Position numbers and translations under genes: made by a program. The notes beneath the pieces are model-generated. The model was not told where the DNA came from. It did not search any database and saw only the letters and a list, made by a program, of their open reading frames with translations. This document shows, one piece after another, positions 43,123-51,217 of a DNA stretch of 64,000 bases. Source of the stretch: Caulobacter segnis (GTDB lineage Bacteria; Pseudomonadota; Alphaproteobacteria; Caulobacterales; Caulobacteraceae). The stretch spans positions 2,914,001 through 2,978,000 of the forward strand of contig NZ_CP082923.1 in the NCBI RefSeq assembly GCF_019931575.1. Direction: 5' to 3'. Position 1 is the stretch's first letter. Each line of letters begins with the position of its first letter.

Positions 43123-43560
43123 ATGACCAATCCCACCGCCCTGGCGTTCGGCTATCCCGGTTCCAAGATCGCGGAGACCGATCACTGGCTGATTCTCGTC
43201 CGCCCGAAGCAACCGACATTTGGGTCTTTGGTCTTGGTGTGCAAGGAAGCCGTCCAGGCGTTCTCCGAGGTGAGTCCCGCCGCTTTCGCGGACCTGCAGA
43301 TCGCCGTCACGGGGATCGAACGTCTGCTGAAGGCGCGCGTAGGCTACGAGAAGATCAATTACCTAATGCTGATGATGGTCGACAAAGACGTCCATTTCCA
43401 TGTGCTACCGCGCTACGACGGCGCGCGCGAGCATGAAGGCCAGGCCTTCCCCGACGCCGGCTGGCCCGCCGCGCCTGCCCTGGGCGCCGCCGTCGAGCTG
43501 ACGCCGGACGCCGTCGAGCGCCTCGCCCGGGATTTCGCGCAAGCCTGGATCCAAGCGTGA
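43123..43560 (+). CDS. HIT-family protein with a degenerate histidine triad
   Basis: 145 residues. The HIT core is KDVHFHVLPRYDG, which keeps two of the usual histidines; the third position is Leu-Pro. The N-terminal half (DHWLILVRPKQPTFGSLVLVCKE) and INYLMLMMVDKD fit an Ap4A-hydrolase/HIT fold. With an incomplete triad, transferase or binding activity is possible and hydrolase activity uncertain. Its stop overlaps the LptF-like gene start (GTGA), so it heads an operon with two Lpt permeases, bCerS and a nucleotidyltransferase. Confidence 0.85.
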   Translation: MTNPTALAFGYPGSKIAETDHWLILVRPKQPTFGSLVLVCKEAVQAFSEVSPAAFADLQIAVTGIERLLKARVGYEKINYLMLMMVDKDVHFHVLPRYDGAREHEGQAFPDAGWPAAPALGAAVELTPDAVERLARDFAQAWIQA

Positions 43561-44777
43561 GCGCCAGGGACATGACCGCCGGCCCGCTGAGGCTGATCGA
43601 CCGCTACATGCTGCGCTTGCTGTTCTGGCCGCTGGTCGGGTGTCTGGGCGTCACCGTCGTGGCCCTGCTGCTGGAGCGCGTCCTGCGCCTGCTGGACGTG
43701 CTGTCCCAGAGCAGCGCCCGCTTTGGCTACGTCACCCAGCTGGCCGCCAACCTGGTGCCGCACTATCTGGGCCTGGCCCTGCCGGTGGCCTTCTTCGTGG
43801 CGCTGTTCATCGTCATCGTGAAGCTGTCCGACGGCTCGGAGATCGACGCCCTGCTCGCCACCGGCCAGTCGCTGGAGCGCATCGCCACGCCGTTCCTGAT
43901 CGTGGGCGTGCTGCTCAGCGTCTTCAGTGTCGGCGTGTTCGGCTACATGCAGCCCTACAGCCGCTACACCTATCGCGCCGTCATGCACGCGGCGATCAAC
44001 GCCGGCTGGAACGGACGATTGGCGGGCGGGGCGTTCATCGACGACAAGGGCTCGCTGCTGACCGCCGACAGCGCCGACCTGGCCGGCCAGCGCCTGACCC
44101 GGGTCTTCATCCGCCGACTGGACACCCACGGCCAGGAAGAGATCATCACCGCCGCCTCGGCCGACCTGAAGATGGATCCGGGCGGCAAAACCATCACCAT
44201 GGACCTGAAGGACGGCCGCCGCATCGGTCGCGACACCAACGGGGCCTATCGCAACCTGGCCTTCAGCAGCCTGACCACCCAGACGCCGCTGGCCGCCGCC
44301 GCGGTGCTGCTGCGCGACCGGGGCAGCGACGAGCGCGAACTGACGATGGGCGAGCTGGCCAGACAGGCCAAGTCCAGCAACCCCGTCGTCCCCAAGGCGA
44401 CCCTGCTGAGCGAGCTCTACGGCCGCTGGGCGCGGGCGATCTTCCTGCCGTTCCTGCCGCTGCTGGCCTTCCCGCTGGGCCTGGCCTCGAAACGTGGCAA
44501 CCGCGCGCCGGGCCTGGTCATGGCCGGCCTGCTGCTGCTGGCCTTCCAGCACTCGCTGCTGCTGGGCCAGAGCCTGGCCAAGGCCGGCAAGGTCGCGCCC
44601 TTCCCGGCCATCTGGATCCCCTTCACGATCTTCGCAGGCCTGGCGGTCTGGCTGTTCGTCGGCAGCCGCACGCGGCCGGGCGACACGCCGGTTTCGCGCC
44701 TGGTGCGCCGGATCAACAACCTGGTCGCGCGCCTGATCCGCGCCCTGCCCAAGCCCAAGAAGCGACAAGCCGCATGA
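43557..44777 (+). CDS. lptF: LptF-family inner-membrane permease in the sphingolipid locus
   Basis: 406 residues of the LptF/LptG (YjgP/YjgQ) family. Three N-terminal membrane helices begin with LIDRYMLRLLFWPLVGCLGVTVVALL. A periplasmic beta-jellyroll spans about residues 140-270 (GGAFIDDKGSLLTADSAD, RRLDTHGQEEIITAASADL). Three C-terminal helices include RAIFLPFLPLLAFPLGLASKR. In canonical systems LptF and LptG extract LPS with the ATPase LptB. This pair sits immediately before the ceramide synthase gene and far from lptD or lptB, so a role in anionic sphingolipid extraction is an attractive inference. GTG start, coupled to the HIT gene. Confidence 0.9.
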   Translation: MSARDMTAGPLRLIDRYMLRLLFWPLVGCLGVTVVALLLERVLRLLDVLSQSSARFGYVTQLAANLVPHYLGLALPVAFFVALFIVIVKLSDGSEIDALLATGQSLERIATPFLIVGVLLSVFSVGVFGYMQPYSRYTYRAVMHAAINAGWNGRLAGGAFIDDKGSLLTADSADLAGQRLTRVFIRRLDTHGQEEIITAASADLKMDPGGKTITMDLKDGRRIGRDTNGAYRNLAFSSLTTQTPLAAAAVLLRDRGSDERELTMGELARQAKSSNPVVPKATLLSELYGRWARAIFLPFLPLLAFPLGLASKRGNRAPGLVMAGLLLLAFQHSLLLGQSLAKAGKVAPFPAIWIPFTIFAGLAVWLFVGSRTRPGDTPVSRLVRRINNLVARLIRALPKPKKRQAA

Positions 44778-45835
44778 AGCTGCAGCTCTATGTCCTGGGA
44801 ACCGTCGCCACCCGCATCCTCGGCGCGGCGCTGATCCTGATGTCCATCCTGCAGATCCTGGACCTGCTGGACGTGACCACCGACATCCTCGACCGCGGCC
44901 TGGGCGTCGCGGGCGTGGCCTATTACGCCGCCCTGCGCCTGCCGCGCCTGTTCGAGCAGGTCGCGCCGATCGCCGTGCTGGCCGGGGGCCTGTTCGCCTT
45001 CTCGCAACTGGCCCGCGAGAGCGCGGTCGTGGCCATGCGCGCCAGCGGCGTCTCGGGCTATCGCATCGTCGGCATGGCCGTCCCCGCCGCCGTGGCGGTG
45101 ATGCTGCTGGACGCCCTTTGCGGCCAGGTGCTGGCCCCGCGCGCCGACCCGACCCTGGCCGACTGGTGGAAGAACACGACCCCCGTCGCCGAGCGCAAGG
45201 TTCCCGCCCCGCGCACCTTCCGCGCCGGCGCGGACCTGGTGATCGGCGCCAGCGCCTCGGCCGACGGCCGCCAGATCAACGACATCGTCGTCTTCCGCCG
45301 CGACGCCAAGGGCATCCTGATCGAGAAGGTCGAGGCGCCGAAGGCCCGCTACCATTCCGGCGCCTGGACCCTGGACCAGCCCAAGACCACCCGCTTCACC
45401 GGCGACCTGGCCCAGAGCTCGACGGCGGCGACCACCACCTGGCCGACCGCGCTGAAGCCGCAGGACGTGCAGGGCCTGTTCGGGGAAGACGCCATGCCCA
45501 CCGCCGCCTCGGCCCGCCGGGCGCTGCAGAACGGCGGCTCTGACCGGCCCGAGAGCTTCTACGCCACCCACCTGCAGGCGGCGTTCGCCAGCCCGTTCGT
45601 GTCGCTGGTCATGCTGTTGCTGAGCGCGCCGGTGGCCCTGGCGAACTTCCGCAGCGGCCAAGGCGCGGTGCTGCTGACCACGGGCCTCGCCGCCGGCCTG
45701 CTTTTCCTGGTGGCCAACGGCATGCTGACCGCCCTGGGCGAGTCCGGCTCGCTGTCCCCATGGCTGGCCGTCTGGGCCGCCCCCGCGATCTTCGGCGCCC
45801 TCGCCGTCCGAACCTTCTTGGCCCTGGAGGGGTGA
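44774..45835 (+). CDS. lptG: LptG-family inner-membrane permease in the sphingolipid locus
   Basis: 353 residues, partner of the preceding LptF-like protein. N-terminal helices (LGAALILMSILQILDLLDVTTDIL, APIAVLAGGLFAFSQLARESAVVAMRASG) lead into the short family-conserved coupling region with the ESAVVAMRASGVSGYRI motif. A periplasmic jellyroll (about 130-260, NDIVVFRRDAKGILIEKVEAPKARYHSGAW) and C-terminal helices ending AVRTFLALEG follow. The start overlaps the lptF-like stop (ATGA) and the stop overlaps the bCerS start (TGATG). This tight coupling of a transport permease to a lipid acyltransferase is the main hint of its cargo. Confidence 0.9.
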   Translation: MKLQLYVLGTVATRILGAALILMSILQILDLLDVTTDILDRGLGVAGVAYYAALRLPRLFEQVAPIAVLAGGLFAFSQLARESAVVAMRASGVSGYRIVGMAVPAAVAVMLLDALCGQVLAPRADPTLADWWKNTTPVAERKVPAPRTFRAGADLVIGASASADGRQINDIVVFRRDAKGILIEKVEAPKARYHSGAWTLDQPKTTRFTGDLAQSSTAATTTWPTALKPQDVQGLFGEDAMPTAASARRALQNGGSDRPESFYATHLQAAFASPFVSLVMLLLSAPVALANFRSGQGAVLLTTGLAAGLLFLVANGMLTALGESGSLSPWLAVWAAPAIFGALAVRTFLALEG

Positions 45836-46989
45836 TGCCTTTCGACTCCACGAACGCCGACCTGCAGGTCATCCCGGTCAAGACCGCCGATGAGCTGAAG
45901 CGGTTCATCGCCCTGCCCGCGCGCCTGAACGCCAAGGATCCGAACTGGATCACGCCGCTGTTCATGGAGCGGACCGAGGCCCTGACCCCGAAGACCAACC
46001 CGTTCTTCGCCCACGCCGAGGTCCAGCTGTTCCTGGCCACGCGCGGCGGTCGCGACGTCGGCCGGATCAGCGCCCAGATCGACCAGTTGACGCCGCAGCC
46101 CGCGCCGGGCCGCCTGGACGGCCACTTCGGCATGATCGCGGCCGAGGACGACGCGGCCGTGTTCCAGATATTGTTCCGCACGGCCGAGGACTGGCTGCGC
46201 GCCCGTGGCCGCACCCATATCGTCGGTCCCTTCAACCTGTCGATCAACGAAGAGGTCGGCCTGCTGGTCCACGGCTTCGACACGCCGCCGATGATCCTGA
46301 TGGGTCACGACCCGGCCTATGCCGGCAAGCGCGTCGAGGAGCAGGGCTACGCCAAGGCCAAGGACATCTTCGCCTACCGCGCCGACGAGACCGGCGACAT
46401 CCCCGAAATCGCCCAGCGCCGCGTCAAGCGCGGCCTGCCTTCCGGCGTCGTCCTGCGCCAGCTGGACATGAAGCGCTATGACGAGGAGGTCCAGACGCTG
46501 ACGGACATCCTCAACGACGCCTGGAAGGACAATTGGGGCTTCACCGCCACCACCGAGGCCGAGACCGCCCAATTGGGTAAGGCGCTGAGGCAGGTCATCG
46601 ACAAGCGCCTGATCTGGTTCGCCGAGATCGACGGCGAGGCGGCCGGCGTGGTGGTCTTCCTGCCCAACGTCAACGAGGCGATCGCCGACCTGAACGGCAA
46701 GCTGCTGCCGTTCGGCTGGGCCAAGCTGCTGTGGCGGCTGAAGGTCAAGGGCGTGAAATCGGCGCGCATCCCGCTGATGGGCGTCAAGCGCAAGTTCTCG
46801 ACCACCCAGCGCGGCCGCATGCTGCCGTTCTGGATGATGAAGGCCAGCCGCGACACCGCCATGGCGCTTGGCTACAACCGCTACGAAATCTCGTGGGTCC
46901 TCGAGGACAACAAGGCCATGTGCCACATCGCCGAGAACGTCGGCGGCACGCACTACAAGACCTATCGGATCTACGAGAAGGCTCTGTGA
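45835..46989 (+). CDS. bcerS: Bacterial ceramide synthase bCerS (GNAT fold)
   Basis: 384 residues, cytoplasmic, with an acyl-CoA N-acyltransferase fold; the C-terminus (NRYEISWVLEDNKAMCHIAENVGGTHYKTYRIYEK) is the diagnostic GNAT end. The N-terminal half has FIALPARLNAKDPNWITPLF and HIVGPFNLSINEEVGLLV. In Caulobacter the homologue N-acylates 3-oxosphinganine, giving 3-oxo-ceramide for CerR. It is unrelated to eukaryotic ceramide synthases. Start overlaps lptG; stop overlaps the next nucleotidyltransferase gene (GTGA). Confidence 0.9.
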   Translation: MPFDSTNADLQVIPVKTADELKRFIALPARLNAKDPNWITPLFMERTEALTPKTNPFFAHAEVQLFLATRGGRDVGRISAQIDQLTPQPAPGRLDGHFGMIAAEDDAAVFQILFRTAEDWLRARGRTHIVGPFNLSINEEVGLLVHGFDTPPMILMGHDPAYAGKRVEEQGYAKAKDIFAYRADETGDIPEIAQRRVKRGLPSGVVLRQLDMKRYDEEVQTLTDILNDAWKDNWGFTATTEAETAQLGKALRQVIDKRLIWFAEIDGEAAGVVVFLPNVNEAIADLNGKLLPFGWAKLLWRLKVKGVKSARIPLMGVKRKFSTTQRGRMLPFWMMKASRDTAMALGYNRYEISWVLEDNKAMCHIAENVGGTHYKTYRIYEKAL

Positions 46990-47759
46990 GCCCAAGAACA
47001 GGGAGCCAGCCGTTCAAGGCGCTGATCCTGGCGGGTTCGCGCGGCGGCGAGGTCGATCCGGCCGCCGCCTATGCGGGCGTGAGCCACAAGGGCCTGATCA
47101 TGCTGCAAGGCCAGACCTTGCTGGCCCGCGTGCTGGGCGCGGTCGAGGCCGCCGGCGCGGAGACGATCGGCGTCTCGGCCAATGACGAGGCGATCCGCGC
47201 GGCCCTCGCGGGCTCGAAGGCCGTGATCCTGCCGACCGCCGCTGGTCCCAGCCAAAGCGTCGCCGACGGCGCGAGCACCCTGGGTTTCCCGCTGATCGTC
47301 ACCACGGTCGACCACGCCCTGCTGAAGCCCGAGTGGATCACCCGGTTCCTGGCCGACACCCCCGCCTCGGCCGACGTCGCCGTGCTGCTGGCGCCCGAGG
47401 ATCGCGTCCGCGCCGCCGCCCCCCAGACCAAGCGGACCTATCTGAAGTTCCGCGACGGCCGCTATTCGGGCTGCAACCTCTTCCTGCTGCGCAACGAGAC
47501 CGCACTGAACGTCATCGCCGTCTGGCGCAAGGTCGAGGCCCTGCGCAAGCAGCCCTGGAAGATCGCCGCCATGCTGGGGCCCGGCTTTCTGATCCGTTAC
47601 GCCCTGGGCCTCCTGACCCTGGACCAGGCCGTGGCGCGCCTGGGCAGGCTGGCCGGCGTCGAGGCCGCCGCCGTGCGGGCGCACGACGGCCTCGCGGCCG
47701 TCGACGTGGACAAGCCGTCGGATCTGGATCTGGTTCGAGAACTCGTGGGCGAGGCCTAA
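46986..47759 (+). CDS. MobA-like nucleotidyltransferase
   Basis: 257 residues of the NTP-transferase GT-A fold. FKALILAGSRGGEVDP resembles the start of MobA-type nucleotide-binding loops in altered form; ARVLGAVEAAGAETIGVS, VTTVDHALLKPEWITRFL and RTYLKFRDGRYSGCNLFLLR follow, the last typical of MobA-like enzymes with a GxN motif. The C-terminus DVDKPSDLDLVREL is the classic NTP-transferase ending. It directly follows bcerS (GTGA overlap). It may activate a head-group precursor with CTP or another nucleotide; substrate unknown. Stop overlaps a convergent gene by four bases. Confidence 0.85.
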   Translation: MSPRTGSQPFKALILAGSRGGEVDPAAAYAGVSHKGLIMLQGQTLLARVLGAVEAAGAETIGVSANDEAIRAALAGSKAVILPTAAGPSQSVADGASTLGFPLIVTTVDHALLKPEWITRFLADTPASADVAVLLAPEDRVRAAAPQTKRTYLKFRDGRYSGCNLFLLRNETALNVIAVWRKVEALRKQPWKIAAMLGPGFLIRYALGLLTLDQAVARLGRLAGVEAAAVRAHDGLAAVDVDKPSDLDLVRELVGEA

Positions 47760-48517
47760 ACGGCCTCGGCCTTCTTGGCGGCCCACTGCGCCGTCAGGGC
47801 GCGGTTGCGGACCAGGTCTTCGGGGAAGTCCATCTCGGCCCAGTCCAGGCCCTCGATCGAGCGCACGCGCACGACGTCGTGGTTCTGGGCGATCTCGTTG
47901 ATCACGCTGAGGTACCAGCGCTTCAGGCCTTCCGGCGTGCGCATGATCGCCTCCAGGGTCTCCACGAACAGGGCCGAGCCCTCCTCGTCGAAGCGCAGGA
48001 AGCCGATCGACTCGGCGTCGTACTCGGTGATCGTCTTGCCGATGGCGCGCAGGGCGTCGCCGTCGGTCAGCACCTTCATGTCGTCGGCGTCGTAGCCGCC
48101 GGCCTTGCGATCGACGGTCACGGTGATCGGCGCGCCCGGGGCGCTGATCAGGCGCTCGGCGATCGCCGGTTCGAACAGGGTGTCGCCGTTGAGGATCATG
48201 AACGGTCCGCCGCGCATTTCCTCGCGCGCCAGCCAGCAGGTCGCGAGGTTGTCGGTCACGCTGTAGAACGGATTGTAGAGGGTGCGGATCGTCATGCCCG
48301 GCAGGGACAGGCCCGCCACCTCGGCCTCGACCAGATCGGCGCGGAAGCCGGTGACGACCACCGCCTCGGTCACGCCCGCCTGATGCAGGTGGCGCAGCTG
48401 CCACTCCAGCACCGAACGGCCGGCCAGTTCGACCAGGCACTTGGGGCGATCGTCGGTCAGCGGCGACAGCCGCTTGCCCTGGCCGGCGCTGAGGATGAGG
48501 GTCTTGACCGGCTGCAT
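47756..48517 (-). CDS. LicC-like phospho-alcohol cytidylyltransferase family protein
   Basis: 253 residues. The nucleotide-binding loop is LILSAGQGKRLSPLTDDRPKCLVEL, the metal-binding Asp lies in FMILNGDTLFEPAI, and the C-terminus WAEMDFPEDLVRN holds the second metal site. The order and NPFYSVTDNLATCWLAREEM match phosphocholine/inositol-phosphate cytidylyltransferases such as LicC. Such an enzyme would make a CDP-activated small alcohol. In this locus that could feed the CDP-alcohol transferase or the glycerophosphotransferase-like protein. The actual alcohol is unknown. It is transcribed alone, convergent with the preceding gene. Confidence 0.87.
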   Translation of the reverse strand: MQPVKTLILSAGQGKRLSPLTDDRPKCLVELAGRSVLEWQLRHLHQAGVTEAVVVTGFRADLVEAEVAGLSLPGMTIRTLYNPFYSVTDNLATCWLAREEMRGGPFMILNGDTLFEPAIAERLISAPGAPITVTVDRKAGGYDADDMKVLTDGDALRAIGKTITEYDAESIGFLRFDEEGSALFVETLEAIMRTPEGLKRWYLSVINEIAQNHDVVRVRSIEGLDWAEMDFPEDLVRNRALTAQWAAKKAEAV

Positions 48518-48893
48518 GACGTTTCGAAATCTCGCTGGGTTCGAGGCGGCTTCGCCCCGATTAGGAATCGTTGGACCGCGAACCTGGCGGCCGCGAGCGC
48601 ATAACTGAGCACGAACCCGCCTCTCGGCAAGTCCGCGCGGATCGTCAAAAGCCGGTCATGGCGTCGCGGCGCAAGCCCCCGCCGCGCTTTTTCCGCGAGC
48701 GCGTCCAATCGGTAACGCCGAGGGCGCGCGAAACTCGGCTGCTCGTCATGGTTCAGCTTGGGTTCAGCTTGACCTGAAGATTGTCCGCCTAACGACAGAG
48801 GCGCCCCTTCCGGAAACTGAACCATTCCACCATATGCCCATTGTCATGTGGAGGATTGGGCGGGGGCCTCGGAGTGCAATTTACGGAGGCGTC
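48518..48893. other. Gene-free gap with tandem 11-base repeat
   Basis: About 375 bases between divergent genes; no credible coding region seen. A tandem repeat GGTTCAGCTT occurs at 48750-48759 and 48761-48770, an 11-base period like OmpR/PhoB-family operators, about 125-145 bases before the GT4 gene start. The left part would hold the promoter of the LicC-like gene. Confidence 0.5.
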
Positions 48894-50111
48894 GTGCAGC
48901 TCGCGGAAAGATCCATTCGTCAGCCCGCTGAGGGAAAACCAGCCGAAGGCCTGCGCTTGGCCTTGTTCTCCGGGAACTACAACTACACCCGCGACGGCTC
49001 TAACCAGGCTCTCAACCGCCTGGCGGCGTATCTGATCGACGAAGGCGCGGAGGTCCGCGTCTATTCGCCCACGACCGACACGCCCGCCTTCGAGCCCGCT
49101 GGCGAACTGGTCTCGGCGCCGTCGATCGCGATCCCCGGTCGCGGCGAATATCGGCTGGCCCTGGGACTGACCCGCGCCCTGCGCGCCGACCTCGCCCAGT
49201 TCAAGCCGACGGCGGTTCACCTGTCCGCGCCGGACCTGCTGGGCTCCCAGGCCGGCAAGTGGGCGCGCCGACAAGGGCTGCCGCTAGTCGCCAGCCTGCA
49301 CACGCGGTTCGAGACCTATCTCTCCTACTACGGCCTCGACTGGCTTCGGCCGGGCGTCGAGCGTTATCTGGACGGCTTCTACCGCCGCTGCGACCGCGTG
49401 CTGGCGCCCAACGCCCCCATCGCCGACCTGCTACGCCAACAGGGTCTTAGTGGCGAGGGTATGGGCGAGCGAGTCGCCATCTGGGGCCGCGGCGTCGACC
49501 GCGAGCGCTTCTCGCCTGCCCGCCGGGACATCGGGTGGCGACAATCGATGGGGATCGCCGACAACGAGATCGTCGTCGCCTTCCTGGGCCGCCTGGTCAT
49601 GGAGAAGGGGCTGGACGTCCTTTCCGAGACCATGACCCGTCTGCGCGGCCAGCCGATCCGCCCGCTGATCATCGGCGACGGCCCGGCGCGCGGCTTCCTG
49701 GAAGAGCGCCTGCCTGAGGCCATCTTCACCGGTCACCTGGACGGCGAGGCCCTGGGCCGCGCGGTGTCCAGCGCCGACATCCTGTTCAATCCCAGCCTGA
49801 CCGAGGCCTTCGGCAACGCCACCCTGGAGGGCATGGCCGCCGGTCTGGCGGTTCTGTGCCCGCGCGCGCCCAGCACCAGCGCCTTGATCGCCGACGGCCA
49901 GGATGGCGTCCTGGCCCAGCGCGCCGACGCGGAAACCTACGCCGCGGCGATCCTCGCCCTGGTCAACGAGCCCATGCGCCGCGTGCGCCTGGGCCGCGCC
50001 GCCCGCCTGTCCAGCGCCCGCTACGACTGGCGCGCCATCTGCGCCTCGGTGCTGGACGTCTATCGCGACCTCGGCGCCGCCCCCTCCCTGTGCGCGCGCT
50101 CGGCCGCATGA
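48894..50111 (+). CDS. GT4-family glycosyltransferase
   Basis: 405 residues, GT-B fold. N-terminal GNYNYTRDGSNQALNRLAAYL resembles the phosphatidylinositol mannosyltransferase/sulfolipid (SqdX, PimB) group; HLSAPDLLGSQAGKWARRQGLPLVASLHTRFETYLSYY is typical of it. The C-terminal donor domain has VAFLGRLVMEKGLDVL and the E-x7-E motif in NPSLTEAFGNATLEGMAAGL. A GTG start with GGAGG is preferred over an earlier in-frame start. It likely glycosylates a membrane lipid. It overlaps the HpnL-like gene by four bases. Confidence 0.9.
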   Translation: MQLAERSIRQPAEGKPAEGLRLALFSGNYNYTRDGSNQALNRLAAYLIDEGAEVRVYSPTTDTPAFEPAGELVSAPSIAIPGRGEYRLALGLTRALRADLAQFKPTAVHLSAPDLLGSQAGKWARRQGLPLVASLHTRFETYLSYYGLDWLRPGVERYLDGFYRRCDRVLAPNAPIADLLRQQGLSGEGMGERVAIWGRGVDRERFSPARRDIGWRQSMGIADNEIVVAFLGRLVMEKGLDVLSETMTRLRGQPIRPLIIGDGPARGFLEERLPEAIFTGHLDGEALGRAVSSADILFNPSLTEAFGNATLEGMAAGLAVLCPRAPSTSALIADGQDGVLAQRADAETYAAAILALVNEPMRRVRLGRAARLSSARYDWRAICASVLDVYRDLGAAPSLCARSAA

Positions 50112-51118
50112 CGACAGAAGGCGGCATGGCGACGGAGGCCGGCGCGAAACCCTCGGCCTGGCGAGGCTGGCTGCTGACGGCCGGCATCGGCCTGCTGGCG
50201 GTGTTCCTGGCCACGCACGGCGTCGGCGCGGTGCGCGAGATCGTCGCCCAGGTCGGGTGGCAGACCGTCCTGGTCATCCTCGCCCACCTGCCCGTCACCT
50301 TCCTGGCCACGGTCAGCTGGCAGGTCCTGCTGCCCCCCGATCGTCGCCCGTCCCTGGCCTTCCTGTTCCGTGTCCGGCTGATCAAGGAGGCGGTCAACGC
50401 CCTCCTCCCCGTCGCCCAGGTCGGCGGCGACGTGGTGCGCGCCAAGCTCACGGCCCGCAACGGCCTGACCCTGGCCGAGTCCACGGCCAGCTGCGTCGTC
50501 GACGTGCTGGCCGGTACGGTGGGCCTGGTGCTGTTCATCCTGACCAGCCTGGTCGTGGCCATGGTCACCCTGCACGACCCGCGCCTGGCCCAGGCGGGCC
50601 TGGCCCTGGTGGGGATCGTCGCGGCCATCGCCGCCGCCCTGTACGTCGCCCACAAGGCCGGCGTCGGTCGCCGCTTCGGCCAGGTCTCCCAGCGCTGGAC
50701 GGCCATCGCCGGCCGCGTCGGCGAGCTGGGCGACGCCTTTCGGGGCATTGGCCGCCAGCGCGCCAACCTGTTCGCCTCCTGGGCCTGGCATATGGCCGCC
50801 TGGATCGCCGGGGCGTTCGAGACCTATGTCTCGATGTGGGCCCTGGGTCTCAATCCCACCTTGCTGCAGGCCCTGATCGTCGAGGGCCTGGCCCAGACGG
50901 CCAAGGTCGTCGGCTTCGCCATCCCCGGCGCCCTGGGCGTGCAGGAAGGCGGCTACCTGCTGCTGGGCGGGGCGCTGGGCCTGACGCCCGACCAGGCGCT
51001 GGCCTTGTCGCTGCTGCGCCGCCTGCGCGAGCTGACCCTGGGCGCGATCGGCCTGGTGCTGTGGCGCGCGACGCGACCCGAGCCGGTCGCGGCGTCCCCG
51101 GAGCCGGCCAACGCTTAA
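50108..51118 (+). CDS. HpnL/lysylphosphatidylglycerol-synthase-like membrane protein
   Basis: 336 residues, eight or so membrane helices, UPF0104/LPG-synthase transmembrane family. Typical stretches are EAVNALLPVAQVGGDVVRAKLTARNG, VVGFAIPGALGVQEGGYLLLGGALGL and LLRRLRELTLGAIGL. TIGR HpnL relatives occur with hopanoid genes and are proposed lipid translocases or flippases. It is coupled to the GT4 gene (ATGA), suggesting the two make and move one glycolipid. The catalytic synthase domain of true LPG synthases is absent. Confidence 0.88.
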   Translation: MTTEGGMATEAGAKPSAWRGWLLTAGIGLLAVFLATHGVGAVREIVAQVGWQTVLVILAHLPVTFLATVSWQVLLPPDRRPSLAFLFRVRLIKEAVNALLPVAQVGGDVVRAKLTARNGLTLAESTASCVVDVLAGTVGLVLFILTSLVVAMVTLHDPRLAQAGLALVGIVAAIAAALYVAHKAGVGRRFGQVSQRWTAIAGRVGELGDAFRGIGRQRANLFASWAWHMAAWIAGAFETYVSMWALGLNPTLLQALIVEGLAQTAKVVGFAIPGALGVQEGGYLLLGGALGLTPDQALALSLLRRLRELTLGAIGLVLWRATRPEPVAASPEPANA

Positions 51119-51129
51119 ATCCCATATTG

Positions 51130-51144
51130 CAGGATATTATCCTG
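51130..51144. promoter_or_regulatory. Perfect 15-base palindrome, candidate operator
   Basis: CAGGATA-T-TATCCTG lies in an AT-rich patch, 12 bases after the HpnL-like stop and about 75 bases before the CE12 esterase start. The AT-rich, symmetric form suits a dimeric regulator of the pectin genes; a weak terminator role (it is followed by TATTTT) is the alternative. Confidence 0.4.
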
Positions 51145-51217
51145 TATTTTGGCATTGAACCCCTTCCCCGGCGGCGTTACCAAGCTTCTCGGACTCTGCA
51201 CGCAAAAGGGAGGCGGC

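Noticed and set aside
48571..48777. A 68-codon frame in the gap before the GT4 gene
   Set aside because: Arg-rich, no ribosome site and no hydrophobic or conserved feature; the gap is better explained as regulatory.
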